The notes beneath the pieces are model-generated. The model was not told where the DNA came from. It searched no databases and was given only the letters and a program-made list of their open reading frames with translations. DNA of 54,875 bases. It comes from an uncultured Marvinbryantia sp. (lineage in GTDB: Bacteria > Bacillota > Clostridia > Lachnospirales > Lachnospiraceae). Of the stretch, positions 1 to 9,606 are shown piece by piece. A program made the translations under genes and the position numbers. Every line of letters starts with the position of its first letter. The stretch's first letter is position 1. The DNA lies in contig CAKRVB010000017.1 in the NCBI GenBank assembly GCA_934408725.1, positions 1 to 54,875 of the forward strand, read 5' to 3'.

Positions 1-598
1 TTTACATCCACAGATTCAAAGCTAAAATTATATAAATATACAGAAGGAACCCTGGTAGAAATCACAGAATTTGAATATGAAAGTGATGTATGCAGTTTTA
101 CTTTAGATAAACTCGGAGATACGGTATATGTATTTGTGGGAAATCTGAAAGAAAAGAAACCTGTCGGAACAGAACAAAGACAGGAATATTACGACAATCT
201 ATTTACAACATCATTGACGGTAACAGGAACTGCCGAGGAAGCATTTGCAGAGGGAACATTGAATGCTGAAAAGGAATACAGTGGTGCAGAGGGTGAAACA
301 TATAAAGAAGTAAGTAAACTTCTGGATGAAAAATATGAAGAAGGATATGATCTTGAAACTGTTAAGTATAACGAGGTAGTGGACAACGAAGGAAATGTAA
401 TTACGTTTCCATCCGATGCCAAATACCAGGTGCAGGAAGGTTTTACATCCACAGATTCAAAGCTAAAATTATATAAATATACAGAAGGAACCCTGGTAGA
501 AATCACAGAATTTGAATACGAAAGTGATGTATGCAATTTTACTTTAGATAAACTCGGAGATACGGTATATGTATTTGCTGGAAACCTAAAAGAAAAAA
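1..598 (+). repeat. In-frame direct repeat, 441-bp period, within surface protein
   Basis: Bases 1-157 recur at 442-598 with only a few substitutions, for example gaatat/gaatac and gtgg/ctgg near the ends. The offset of 441 bp equals 147 codons, so the reading frame is kept. Near identity at DNA level points to a recent duplication or ongoing homogenisation. The window begins inside a copy, so more copies may lie upstream. Confidence 0.9.
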
Positions 599-3500
599 GT
601 GCTAAAGGACCTGCATATGGAACATTTGCAGAAGGAACCTATACTGTTACAGCAAATCTGTATATTAGAGGAGAGGACAATAATGTTCTTCCTGGAGTAA
701 CCGCATATATGACAAATCCAAACCTGCCACCTACAACGCCGATGTCGAATAATTCGGTTATGAAAGTAGATAAGGAAGGCAACATTACAGTAACAGTAAA
801 CCCGATTAATGATATTTTTACATTGCAGGGTATTGATGGAGGCACAGATGCACACATTGTAAACAGTGTTTATGGATGCCCGGAAGGAAGTACAGAAGAG
901 GATTGGCTGCAGAATACGAATGGAGCCTACAAAGGGCGCTATACCTCTCTTGAAATTCAACTGGACAATATGAATGGGGAATATAAATTTGCAAACTGCA
1001 AACAGTATCCACTCATTTTACATACCGATAAAACTATGCCTATGTACCTTGGAGTTGATTTTGACAGTGCAATAAAGAAATTCACCATAGAGGAAGGTCA
1101 GAAAGAATATAGTAAAACATACAGCCAGAATGGTGTGAGCGTTGAGATACACACAACAGAAGAAACTCTTGGTAAAAATCTGGAGACTGCAGTTTTCTCG
1201 GTTTCAGATGTGGAAAAAGAACAAAAAGAAGAGATTATTGAAAATATTGCAGAATATTATACACAACAGCCGACCATTGAATTATATAAAATACGCCTGC
1301 AGGATGCGGATGGAAACGATCTCGAACTTAATGGAAATACCCAGACAATGGTATCGTTTGATAACTGCTCGGAAGCTAGCACTGTTTACGAAGTAAATGA
1401 AAAGACAAGAGTATCATCGATTGTAAGTGGAACGTTGTCTGAAAATAAGTTGATATTGTATCGAAAAAATTTAGGATTATTTGCAGTGGATAGAAATGCT
1501 TCCTCTAATGATAGGCTGATTGCTAAAACATTTACAGATAAAAATACGAATTCTTCAGTGACAGTATATGTACAGTCCACAGATGCGGGTGATTTGGCAC
1601 AGATGGTTTATGTTGCAAATTCATCTGATGGAAAAAATGGAAAAACATGGAAGATAGGAATTGCAGTTCCAGACAAATCTGATGCATATCCATTGTTGGA
1701 AAAGTCTAAGGTGAAGTTTAAATTACCTGCTTCAGATGGCGAAAATAAATACTATCTTATTATTGATGATGGAAGCAGCCAGTATACTGAAGAGTTAAAG
1801 CCATCCATTAAGAATGGAACAGCAACCTTTACGTTCAGCAGAAGTCTGGGAGAGGATGATGACGACAGCCAGGTAATGGAAGCTCTCTTTAATGGTTGGA
1901 AAAAGAGAACCCCTTCATCGGAAACACCTATTGCTTACATTCTGGAATCATCCAATAAGGTGGTAACGCCAAATTATGCTGCAAAATATGGAAAGAACCT
2001 GGTATATAACGGAAAAGACCAGAATGGCATTTTAGAAGATGAGGCAAGACTTTATACCAAAGTAAGTGGTTGTACTGCCAAAAATGCCGGAACATATAAT
2101 GCTGTTCTTGAATTGACAGATGCAGCAAAAGAAGCTGGGTATGTATGGAGTGATGGAACAAACGGAAAACTTAATGTAACATGGACAATCGACAAAAAGA
2201 ATCTATATATTAAGCGAATTAAGAAAACGATTGGTGCGCATGAAAAGCCAAAGTGGGATCTCAGCTTTGAAGGATTTGTAGATGGTGAAAATAAAGATAA
2301 TGTAAAACTAGATTATGAATCTTGCATTTTCTATTGTACAAAATACGGATCAGGTGATGGAACATGGGGAGTTGAACCGGATGAAAATGTATATATGCCA
2401 GGAAATATATACGAATTAATTACATTTAGAAGCAAAAAGTTCGCAGAGAATTACTATTTAACTGGTCACATAATCGATGGAGAAACTCATTTTAATGGTG
2501 GGGCTCAGACTTATATTATATCTGGTCTTGAAATTCCGCAAAATGCTTCCTATCCGTATACCGGAAATGAAATTATCGGTGTAGCAGATGATGAATTTTA
2601 TACAGTTGTATCTGGTAATCAGAGAGCAACAGAACCTGGAACTTATACAGTAGAATTAAAGATCAAAGATGGAGCAAAATGGGAAGACGGAACATCTGAA
2701 AATAAGACTGTGACATGGACAATAGAAAAACCAGATGCAAAGGTTACGGTTCCATCTGCTAACACAGGACTTGTTTATAATGGAGCTAAGCAGATCGGCG
2801 TCGCAGAAGGAGAAGGCTATATTCTACGTAATAATACAGCAACAGATGCAGGAGAATATGCAGCAAGAGCCATTTTGAAAGATGGTTATATCTGGTCAGA
2901 CGGATCCAGGGAATCAAAAGAAATTAAATGGTCAATCGCAAAGAAGACTGTAGCAGTGCTATCTGCAAAGAGACTTACCTATAACGGATCCACACAGACT
3001 GGCGTTGCTGCCGGAAATGGATACCATTTGACTGGAAGTACAACAGCAGTAAATGCTGGAACTTATAAGGCAACAGCAGTACTTGATAAAAATTATAAGT
3101 GGTCCGATCAGTCCGAGGGCAACAAGGTAATTTCCTGGACAATCCAAAAAGCAAAGCAGAACCTGTCAGTGAAAACAGCAGTGAAAAAATACAGCTATGC
3201 ATCCCTGCAGAAAAAAGCAGCATCATTCAAGATTGGGGCATCAGGGGTAACTTATAAGATTACCAAAACACCTGCGAAAGCATCTAAATACATCAGCGTG
3301 AACAAGAATGGAAAAGTAACACTGAAGAAAAAAGCACCTGCCGGAACGTATGTGATTACGGTTTCTAAGGCTGGAAATACCAATTATGAGGATGCGAAAA
3401 CAGCTGTTACCATTACAGTAAAAAAAGCAGGACAGAAGATCACGGCAAAGAACAGTGCAAAGAAGGTAAAAGTTTCTGCGGTAAAGAAAAAAGCAGTATC

Positions 3501-3711
3501 CTATACCATTGGCGCGAAAGCAAAGGGCAGTCTGAGTTATCAGATTAGCAGTACTCCGAATAATGCAGGAAAGTATATCAGTGTGACGAAAAAAGGAAAG
3601 GTAACGCTGAAAAAAGGCGCACCAAAAGGAACCTATGTCATCCGTATTACAGCAAAAGAAACTTCGGTTTATAAAAAGGCAACAAAGAATGTAAAAGTAA
3701 CTGTGAAATAA
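1..3711 (+). CDS. Large secreted repeat protein, 5' end outside window
   Basis: The frame is open from base 1, so the start and signal peptide lie upstream; the GTG at 136 is internal. In order, the visible protein has a 147-residue duplicated segment, one GTYTVxANL domain (bases about 615-1080, with LPGVTAYMTNP and NPINDIFTLQ), a central region without recognised domains, and four MBG-like repeats (YNGxxQxGV, NAGTY, WSDG, WTI patterns, bases about 1990-3150). Two lysine-rich Ig-like repeats follow (KYISVxKxGKVTLKK). It ends in VKVTVK with no LPXTG motif or hydrophobic anchor. MBG-like repeats are typical of extracellular stalk proteins of Clostridia. The GTYTVxANL domain recurs in the next two genes, which links this protein to them. 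The basic C-terminus could hold it to the wall by charge; that is inference. The ligand is unknown. Confidence 0.85.
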   Translation, partial: FTSTDSKLKLYKYTEGTLVEITEFEYESDVCSFTLDKLGDTVYVFVGNLKEKKPVGTEQRQEYYDNLFTTSLTVTGTAEEAFAEGTLNAEKEYSGAEGETYKEVSKLLDEKYEEGYDLETVKYNEVVDNEGNVITFPSDAKYQVQEGFTSTDSKLKLYKYTEGTLVEITEFEYESDVCNFTLDKLGDTVYVFAGNLKEKSAKGPAYGTFAEGTYTVTANLYIRGEDNNVLPGVTAYMTNPNLPPTTPMSNNSVMKVDKEGNITVTVNPINDIFTLQGIDGGTDAHIVNSVYGCPEGSTEEDWLQNTNGAYKGRYTSLEIQLDNMNGEYKFANCKQYPLILHTDKTMPMYLGVDFDSAIKKFTIEEGQKEYSKTYSQNGVSVEIHTTEETLGKNLETAVFSVSDVEKEQKEEIIENIAEYYTQQPTIELYKIRLQDADGNDLELNGNTQTMVSFDNCSEASTVYEVNEKTRVSSIVSGTLSENKLILYRKNLGLFAVDRNASSNDRLIAKTFTDKNTNSSVTVYVQSTDAGDLAQMVYVANSSDGKNGKTWKIGIAVPDKSDAYPLLEKSKVKFKLPASDGENKYYLIIDDGSSQYTEELKPSIKNGTATFTFSRSLGEDDDDSQVMEALFNGWKKRTPSSETPIAYILESSNKVVTPNYAAKYGKNLVYNGKDQNGILEDEARLYTKVSGCTAKNAGTYNAVLELTDAAKEAGYVWSDGTNGKLNVTWTIDKKNLYIKRIKKTIGAHEKPKWDLSFEGFVDGENKDNVKLDYESCIFYCTKYGSGDGTWGVEPDENVYMPGNIYELITFRSKKFAENYYLTGHIIDGETHFNGGAQTYIISGLEIPQNASYPYTGNEIIGVADDEFYTVVSGNQRATEPGTYTVELKIKDGAKWEDGTSENKTVTWTIEKPDAKVTVPSANTGLVYNGAKQIGVAEGEGYILRNNTATDAGEYAARAILKDGYIWSDGSRESKEIKWSIAKKTVAVLSAKRLTYNGSTQTGVAAGNGYHLTGSTTAVNAGTYKATAVLDKNYKWSDQSEGNKVISWTIQKAKQNLSVKTAVKKYSYASLQKKAASFKIGASGVTYKITKTPAKASKYISVNKNGKVTLKKKAPAGTYVITVSKAGNTNYEDAKTAVTITVKKAGQKITAKNSAKKVKVSAVKKKAVSYTIGAKAKGSLSYQISSTPNNAGKYISVTKKGKVTLKKGAPKGTYVIRITAKETSVYKKATKNVKVTVK

Positions 3712-3728
3712 AGAATTGCAGATGCAGT

Positions 3729-3763
3729 CATAAGGCAATGGTGGAAAACACTATTGTCTTATG
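3729..3763 (+). other. Strong intergenic hairpin without U-tract
   Basis: CATAAGGCAATGGTG (3729-3743) pairs along all 15 positions (two G-U pairs) with CACTATTGTCTTATG (3749-3763) around a GAAAA loop. No T-run follows, so it is a poor intrinsic terminator. It may instead be an mRNA-stabilising or processing element between two co-transcribed surface genes. The first ATG of the next frame (3761) lies inside the stem, which favours the start at 3785. Confidence 0.7.
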
Positions 3764-3784
3764 GTGCATTATCGGGACAGAAAA

Positions 3785-6700
3785 ATGCAGAAAAACAGAA
3801 AATTAAGAAAAAATTCAAATACTAAGCAGATGTTAAAAAAGGGACTTGCATCACTGCTTATGCTTTCCATGATAATGGGATCTATTCCAGTCTGTGCATC
3901 AGAAAGTATTACGGAACAAAGTACCGAGATTCAGACAGAGAAGGAAAAAAGCGTGCAAGTACAAAATCAGCCGGAAACAGAAAAGGCAGATGAAACACAG
4001 CAGGAGGAAACAGCCGGACAGGAAGAAGAAAATCCGGAACCTGAGACCGATACAGAAAAAAATGCAGAATCTGCTGTGCAGACAGAATCCAATACGGGAA
4101 CAGAGCAGATAACGGAGAAAGAAACGAAAGAAGAACCGGAATCCAATTCTGGCACAGAGTCAGAAACATCTGTGGAATCCGAAAGCAGCGCTTCACCGGA
4201 AGAGAACACAGAAAATGAAACGGAGACCGAAACTGAAACGGAGACCGAAACTGAAACAGAAATAGAGCAGATAAAAGTACAGTCATTGGAAAATGATGCG
4301 GAAAAACTGGAAGCCGGCACGTATTCGATTACTGCGAATTTAAGTATGCCGGGGGAATATAATCCGGTGGTGCCGGGACTGACGGTATATGCGAACAGTC
4401 CAAATAATCCATTCGGACCTACGGTAGATGAAAATGACCCGGCAGAAGTATCCAGCGACCTCCCAAGCGCACCTTTGTCAGGAAATGCCACACTGGTTGT
4501 TTCCAAAACAGGCGTGAAGTATCTGGTGCTGCCTGTAAAAAATCCGATTTTTACGCTGCAGCAGATAGGAACCTGCAGTAAGCTGTCGGAAATTTCAGTA
4601 GAAAGGACTACTCCGACAAGCGGGAAAGGAACCGGGCAATATGAAGGAACCTATGGAAGCTATTCTTCCAGAATACATAAAATCCTTGTGAAACTGACTG
4701 ACACACAGACAAAAGGAAACTCATCGTATCATTTCCAGGGAAGTGTGCTGTATGCAGTACCTCTGGATAAAGAACTGAGCCCGTCTGGTTCGATTGCCCT
4801 GACGCTGGATGTGAATTATGACACTGTAAAAAAGAAATCTGCTTCTACAACGGTTCCGTCACTAAAAGACCTTGTGAACGGAGGCGGATCAGGAGAACCG
4901 GAAAACCCGGATGTTACCGCTGAAATCGAAATGCTGGAAGGCAATGGAAACTCCTGGACGGGAGAAGGAACACTCCTGTTCCGCTCAGCAGCAGACTTTG
5001 CGGAGTTTGAAGCGGTGGCAGTGGATGGAACGGTGATCGATAGTTCCAGTTACGACGCCTTTTCCGGAAGTACGTATGTAGAACTGAAGGAAAGTTATCT
5101 GGAAACCCTTTCAGAAGGTACACATAAATTAGAAATCCGTTCCATGTCCGGAACGGCATATGCATCATTTACCGTTACAAAAAATGCGAAACAGCCGGAC
5201 GAAGATGAAAAGATGCAACCAGGCACCTACACCATTACCGCTAATTTAAGCATGCCTGGGAAATATAATCCGGTAATATCCGGCATCACGGTTTATGCAA
5301 ATAATCCGAATAATCCATTTGGACCAACCTTGGATGAAAACGATGCATCCGAAGTAACTGGCGATATTCCAAGTGCGCCGCTTGCAGATAATGCAACGCT
5401 GGTTGTTACAGAAAAAGGGGAAAAATATCTGTATCTTCCAATTAAAAATCCAATTTTTACGACACAGAAGCTGGGAATCTGTAAGGAATTAAAAGAGATA
5501 CAGGAAGAAAGAGTGACACCAACGAAGGGGAAAGGTGCAGGACAGTACGAAGGAACTTACGGAAGTCGGAAAGACCGTATTCATATAATCCGTGTGAAAT
5601 TAAGTGACAGCCAGGTATCCGGAAAGAAAATATACAATTTCAAAGGAAGTGTACTGTATGCAGTGCCGCTTGACCAGGAACTTGCACCGGAAGGGGATGT
5701 GGCACTCTCGCTGGAACTTGACTATTCCAGTGTTAAGAAAGTATCTGACAGCACAAAAGTAACTGCGTTAAAAGGAAATGAGCAAAATAACAGTACAAGA
5801 GAAACAGAAACGGAAAAGCAGACGGAAACAGAAACCGAGAGCGAAAAAAAGAACCAGAAGGAGACCGATCCAAATGCCGGTGATGGAACCTTAAAGCCAG
5901 GCACTTATACGGTGGCAGCCAATATCTGGATTGATAAGGCATCTTCCGGGCTTCCACTGAATCCACATCTGACCAGCAGTGCTTTTCCACCAAAGGATCC
6001 GGTCAGCAACAATGCAAAAGTAACGATTGATAAGAAGGGCGAAGCAACGGTCAAAGTCCCGATTGTGATTCCATCCAAGGTTATGTCAGTGAAGAGCATC
6101 AGTGGACTGGATATCGTGGATTCTTCTTCCAGCGGCGGCTATCTAAGCAGTATTACGGTAGATCTTGGCAAGGTGACAAATCCAAACGCAGTGATTACAA
6201 AAAGCTGTACAGTGTCTCTGGATCTTGGCGAACTGGCACAGACGATTGCAAAAAAAGGAAAAGAACAGAACTGGGGAGCAACATTTCAGGTGAACTTTTC
6301 CGGTATTCCATCCGGCACATCCGGTGGCGGAAACGTGGATGTGAACGCCCTGTTATCGCAGGGAGAAACAAAAGATGCTGCTAAGCAGGGAACGAATATC
6401 CGTTTCGGCATACGTGCAGATGCTTACAGCGCCCCATATGTGCCGATGATGGAAGAACACAAAAACGATACTGAGATCAAAGAAACAGTGGCTAATACAA
6501 ATGCAGGAACAGATGCGGCATCCACAGGTAATAGTGGCGTACCGACAGAAGTAAAAAACAGCTATCTCTTTACCGTAGAGAAGCTGGAAGATACGGAAGA
6601 AAACAAAGACCTGACAGAAGAAGAACAGGCAAAAGCCTTATCGGAACAATATCTGAAGCATTTTATAGATGGTACGTATGACCTGATTCTGGTGACACCA

Positions 6701-7882
6701 CAAGAAACCGAAACACTGTACCAGAATGAAAAGATGCAGGGGAAATTTGTAGTACTTGCCATGCAGGAATGCCAGAAGCGTGAAGCAGATGCGCAGGAAG
6801 AGCCAGCAGAAGAATCAGGAGAAGAACCAGAGATACGGCTCCTGTTGGCAGAGAAAACTTTTGTTGAAGAGCATGTGGCAGCAGTCACAGAGATTCTGGA
6901 AAAGGTAACATCATCCGTAAAAGAGGCAAATGAGAAACCAGAAGAGACCGCTGTTTCCATGGTTTCCCTGAACATGGAAAGAAAATCCGCAGAGGCAAGC
7001 ATATTGTTAAAGGCAAACGAGATAGTCCTTTTAACGGGAAATGAACTTCTGGAAAAGATGAAAGTGCTGGCTGAGGACAGCAGTCTGTCGGATTTAAATG
7101 CAGAAGAGATTTGCTATCTGCCTGCAGCAACACAAAAAGTAAAGATACAGCCAACGCCGGAGACAGAAGCTGCAGAGACAGAAAAGACAGCCATTACAGA
7201 TGCAGATTCTTTAAGCGCTGCATTAGATGCAGCGTTAGCGAAAAAGGCAGATACTGCCGAAGAAAAGGAAATTTCTGATACGGATCAGACATCTGGAACT
7301 GTGTCAGTCAGCAACTCGTCAGGACTGGATCTGGAAGCGGAAGAAACGGCAGGTGAGGCACTGCAGCCAGGCACTTACACTGTGTCTGCCAACATGTATC
7401 TGCCTGGAGAACGCAATATGCAGCTCCCTGGCACAACGGCATATATGACAAATCCGGATAACCCGTTGGGAATCGGTGGACATGAAGGTATTCCGATGAC
7501 ACCGGTAGAAAAAAATGCAACGCTAGTGGTAAAGGAAGATGGAAGCAAGATCGTGCTGGTAGATCTGGTGAATCCGGTCTTTACCTTACAGAAAATCGCA
7601 ACGCCACAGAATAGCCAGATCCTGGCAGCCGTGAAAGATGACGAACGATACGAGGGAACGAATGGTGTCGGCGTAGATGGAAGAATCATACAGCTTGCGG
7701 TTCAGCTTGGGGATGACAGTGCCCTGTATCCATTTGATGACTGCGCAGAATTCCCGACACTGCTGGAAGCAGACTGGTATGTACCGCTGGAATTATCTGT
7801 GGAATTTACTACAGCCGAAAAGACATCGGATAGTACCGAAATGACCCTGCCGGAGGACTCCGCAGGCATGGCAACAAAATAA
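3785..7882 (+). CDS. Giant secreted protein with four GTYTVxANL domains
   Basis: It encodes 1365 residues. A basic start and hydrophobic core ending SIPVCA-SES form a signal peptide. A Glu/Thr/Ser-rich linker follows, including a TE dipeptide run at residues about 144-161. Four copies of the GTYTVxANL domain begin near residues 175, 477, 703 and 1193. Copies 1, 2 and 4 share PG-x-YxxNPxNP(F/L)G; copy 3 is a second subtype with LPLNPHLTSSAFPPKDP and matches the C-terminus of the binding protein downstream. Between copies 1 and 2 sits an Ig-like module (YLETLSEGTHKLEI). A Glu-rich, probably helical stretch lies around residues 920-1130. No sortase motif or transmembrane tail is present. The domain edges recall NEAT-type ligand-binding beta sandwiches, but I see no clear heme tyrosine motif, so ligand binding is inference. 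ATG 3785 was chosen because 3761 lies in a hairpin; its ribosome site is weak. Confidence 0.85.
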   Translation: MQKNRKLRKNSNTKQMLKKGLASLLMLSMIMGSIPVCASESITEQSTEIQTEKEKSVQVQNQPETEKADETQQEETAGQEEENPEPETDTEKNAESAVQTESNTGTEQITEKETKEEPESNSGTESETSVESESSASPEENTENETETETETETETETEIEQIKVQSLENDAEKLEAGTYSITANLSMPGEYNPVVPGLTVYANSPNNPFGPTVDENDPAEVSSDLPSAPLSGNATLVVSKTGVKYLVLPVKNPIFTLQQIGTCSKLSEISVERTTPTSGKGTGQYEGTYGSYSSRIHKILVKLTDTQTKGNSSYHFQGSVLYAVPLDKELSPSGSIALTLDVNYDTVKKKSASTTVPSLKDLVNGGGSGEPENPDVTAEIEMLEGNGNSWTGEGTLLFRSAADFAEFEAVAVDGTVIDSSSYDAFSGSTYVELKESYLETLSEGTHKLEIRSMSGTAYASFTVTKNAKQPDEDEKMQPGTYTITANLSMPGKYNPVISGITVYANNPNNPFGPTLDENDASEVTGDIPSAPLADNATLVVTEKGEKYLYLPIKNPIFTTQKLGICKELKEIQEERVTPTKGKGAGQYEGTYGSRKDRIHIIRVKLSDSQVSGKKIYNFKGSVLYAVPLDQELAPEGDVALSLELDYSSVKKVSDSTKVTALKGNEQNNSTRETETEKQTETETESEKKNQKETDPNAGDGTLKPGTYTVAANIWIDKASSGLPLNPHLTSSAFPPKDPVSNNAKVTIDKKGEATVKVPIVIPSKVMSVKSISGLDIVDSSSSGGYLSSITVDLGKVTNPNAVITKSCTVSLDLGELAQTIAKKGKEQNWGATFQVNFSGIPSGTSGGGNVDVNALLSQGETKDAAKQGTNIRFGIRADAYSAPYVPMMEEHKNDTEIKETVANTNAGTDAASTGNSGVPTEVKNSYLFTVEKLEDTEENKDLTEEEQAKALSEQYLKHFIDGTYDLILVTPQETETLYQNEKMQGKFVVLAMQECQKREADAQEEPAEESGEEPEIRLLLAEKTFVEEHVAAVTEILEKVTSSVKEANEKPEETAVSMVSLNMERKSAEASILLKANEIVLLTGNELLEKMKVLAEDSSLSDLNAEEICYLPAATQKVKIQPTPETEAAETEKTAITDADSLSAALDAALAKKADTAEEKEISDTDQTSGTVSVSNSSGLDLEAEETAGEALQPGTYTVSANMYLPGERNMQLPGTTAYMTNPDNPLGIGGHEGIPMTPVEKNATLVVKEDGSKIVLVDLVNPVFTLQKIATPQNSQILAAVKDDERYEGTNGVGVDGRIIQLAVQLGDDSALYPFDDCAEFPTLLEADWYVPLELSVEFTTAEKTSDSTEMTLPEDSAGMATK

Positions 7883-7907
7883 GAAGATAGTTGGAGGAAA
7901 TACACTC

Positions 7908-9581
7908 ATGAAAAAAATAATGTTAACGGCTCTGGCTGCACTGTCCCTGACAGCAGCCTCACCTGCCGGGATATCCGCAGAAGAGACAGATAATCCATAT
8001 ATCCCGTCCGGTATTGAGTATGCCGGAGGGACGGATGCCTGTGATGTGAATGTAGGTCTGATTATGGGACCGCCGTCCATGGGAATGGGATGGTTTATCA
8101 ATGAAGCAAAGGAAGGAAATACCTACAACAATTTTAATTTTGAGGTAGGCGGCGTAGATTATACGGCGCTGGCATCGAAATTCAATACGGGAGATTACGA
8201 CATCATTCACTGCCCGTCCAATGTGGGAGCGATCCTGTATAACAATACCGACCTGAAGGAAGAGGCGGTTGTGGCAGATATCGGGAACCTTGGGCTTCTG
8301 TATATTATGACCACAGACCCGTCCGTGCAGTCCATGCAGGATTTACAGGGCAGAAACGTCTATTCTATCGGGGAAGGCGGTCCGCCGGAATACACGATGG
8401 GTTATCTGCTGGAGCAGGAAGGTCTGACCGATGTCAATATGTCTTTCAAGTCCACACCGTTTGAAGTCCTGAATCTCCTTCAGGATGAAGAGAACAGTAT
8501 CGCACTGCTTCCGCAGCCGTTTGTGGAAGTGGCAAAATTACTGGTTCCGGGCATCAACACGCCGATTGACATTACACAGGAATGGGACAGCCTGGATCTG
8601 GAAAACGGGGCAGAGTCGGTAACAACGATCACGATTGTAAGAAAATCTTTCCTGGAAGAACATGAAGAAGCCGTAGTGGAATATCTGAACATGTGTAAGG
8701 CATCCGTGGATTACTGCCTGACTAATCCAAAGGAAGCGGCTGCATGGACCGATGAGTTTGAGACATTCTTAAATGGCGAAGTGGCAGAAGCAGCGATGCC
8801 GTATGTCAACATGTGTGCGATTACCGGCAATGAGATGAAGGACAAGCTGTCCGGATTTTTACAGATTATGTATGATTACAACCCGGATGCGGTAGGCGGT
8901 GCGATGCCGGACGATGATTTTTACTATATCCCGCCGGAAGGCTCCATGATGGAGACAAGTGTGAATTCCGATGAAGTAAAGGCAGAAGCCAATGAAGCGA
9001 AATCATCGGATGCGGAACCTGAGATGGAGGCAGCAAGTGAAAGTGAGACAGAAAGCCTGATCCCGGCAGAAGAAGGCACCTATACGGTATCTGCCAATAT
9101 CTGGTTTGCCAAAGAAGATTCCGGTCTTCCGATGAACCCGCATATTACCAGTGATATCTTTCCGCCGAAAGATCCGGTGGTAGACAATGCAACACTGACC
9201 GTGGACAGTGATCTCCATGCAACGGTAGAGATCCCGATCCTGATTAAGAACCGGATTATGAACATCAAAGAGATTGACGGGCTGGATATCACAGATTCTA
9301 CCAGAAATGACGAAGGCTATCTGACCAGTATCACGGTTGATCTTGGAACAATCGAGTATCTGAATGAAGTAATCAGCCAGAGCTGTAGTATTTCCCTGGA
9401 TATGGGAGATCTTGCCATGACGATTTCCGGATTTGACAAAGAACAGCAGTGGCCTGCAACGTTCCAGATCAATGGATTTGAAAGTACTGGTGTACAGACT
9501 GCCGCTGCCAGAGGCGTGGATTCGGATATCAACGATGATTCGATCAGTTCCGCCATGGGAATGGCATTCGGGGAATCATAG
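7908..9581 (+). CDS. NMT1/SsuA-like solute-binding protein with fused GTYTVxANL domain
   Basis: It encodes 557 residues, long for this family (about 320-350). A signal peptide ends near AGISAEE and has no lipobox cysteine, unusual for a Gram-positive binding protein. Residues about 30-345 look like a type 2 periplasmic-binding fold of the nitrate/sulfonate/thiamine-precursor class: MGPPSMGMGWF, the DYTALASKFNTGDYDI stretch, then DLQGRNVYSIGEGG and ALLPQPF. An acidic linker (about 350-385) leads to a C-terminal domain (about 387-535) closely matching the third domain of the preceding giant protein (LPMNPHITSDIFPPKDP; SITVDLG). It starts 25 bp after that gene with a good GGAGG, and the permease follows after 25 bp, so one operon is likely. 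The substrate is not evident. Confidence 0.88.
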   Translation: MKKIMLTALAALSLTAASPAGISAEETDNPYIPSGIEYAGGTDACDVNVGLIMGPPSMGMGWFINEAKEGNTYNNFNFEVGGVDYTALASKFNTGDYDIIHCPSNVGAILYNNTDLKEEAVVADIGNLGLLYIMTTDPSVQSMQDLQGRNVYSIGEGGPPEYTMGYLLEQEGLTDVNMSFKSTPFEVLNLLQDEENSIALLPQPFVEVAKLLVPGINTPIDITQEWDSLDLENGAESVTTITIVRKSFLEEHEEAVVEYLNMCKASVDYCLTNPKEAAAWTDEFETFLNGEVAEAAMPYVNMCAITGNEMKDKLSGFLQIMYDYNPDAVGGAMPDDDFYYIPPEGSMMETSVNSDEVKAEANEAKSSDAEPEMEAASESETESLIPAEEGTYTVSANIWFAKEDSGLPMNPHITSDIFPPKDPVVDNATLTVDSDLHATVEIPILIKNRIMNIKEIDGLDITDSTRNDEGYLTSITVDLGTIEYLNEVISQSCSISLDMGDLAMTISGFDKEQQWPATFQINGFESTGVQTAAARGVDSDINDDSISSAMGMAFGES

Positions 9582-9606
9582 AAGCGGATAACAGGAGAAA
9601 AAGCTT

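Noticed and set aside
615..1080. Calling the GTYTVxANL domain a heme-binding NEAT domain
   Set aside because: The start of the domain is reminiscent, but the typical tyrosine motif is not evident and no sortase or Isd-like gene is nearby, so it stays unnamed.
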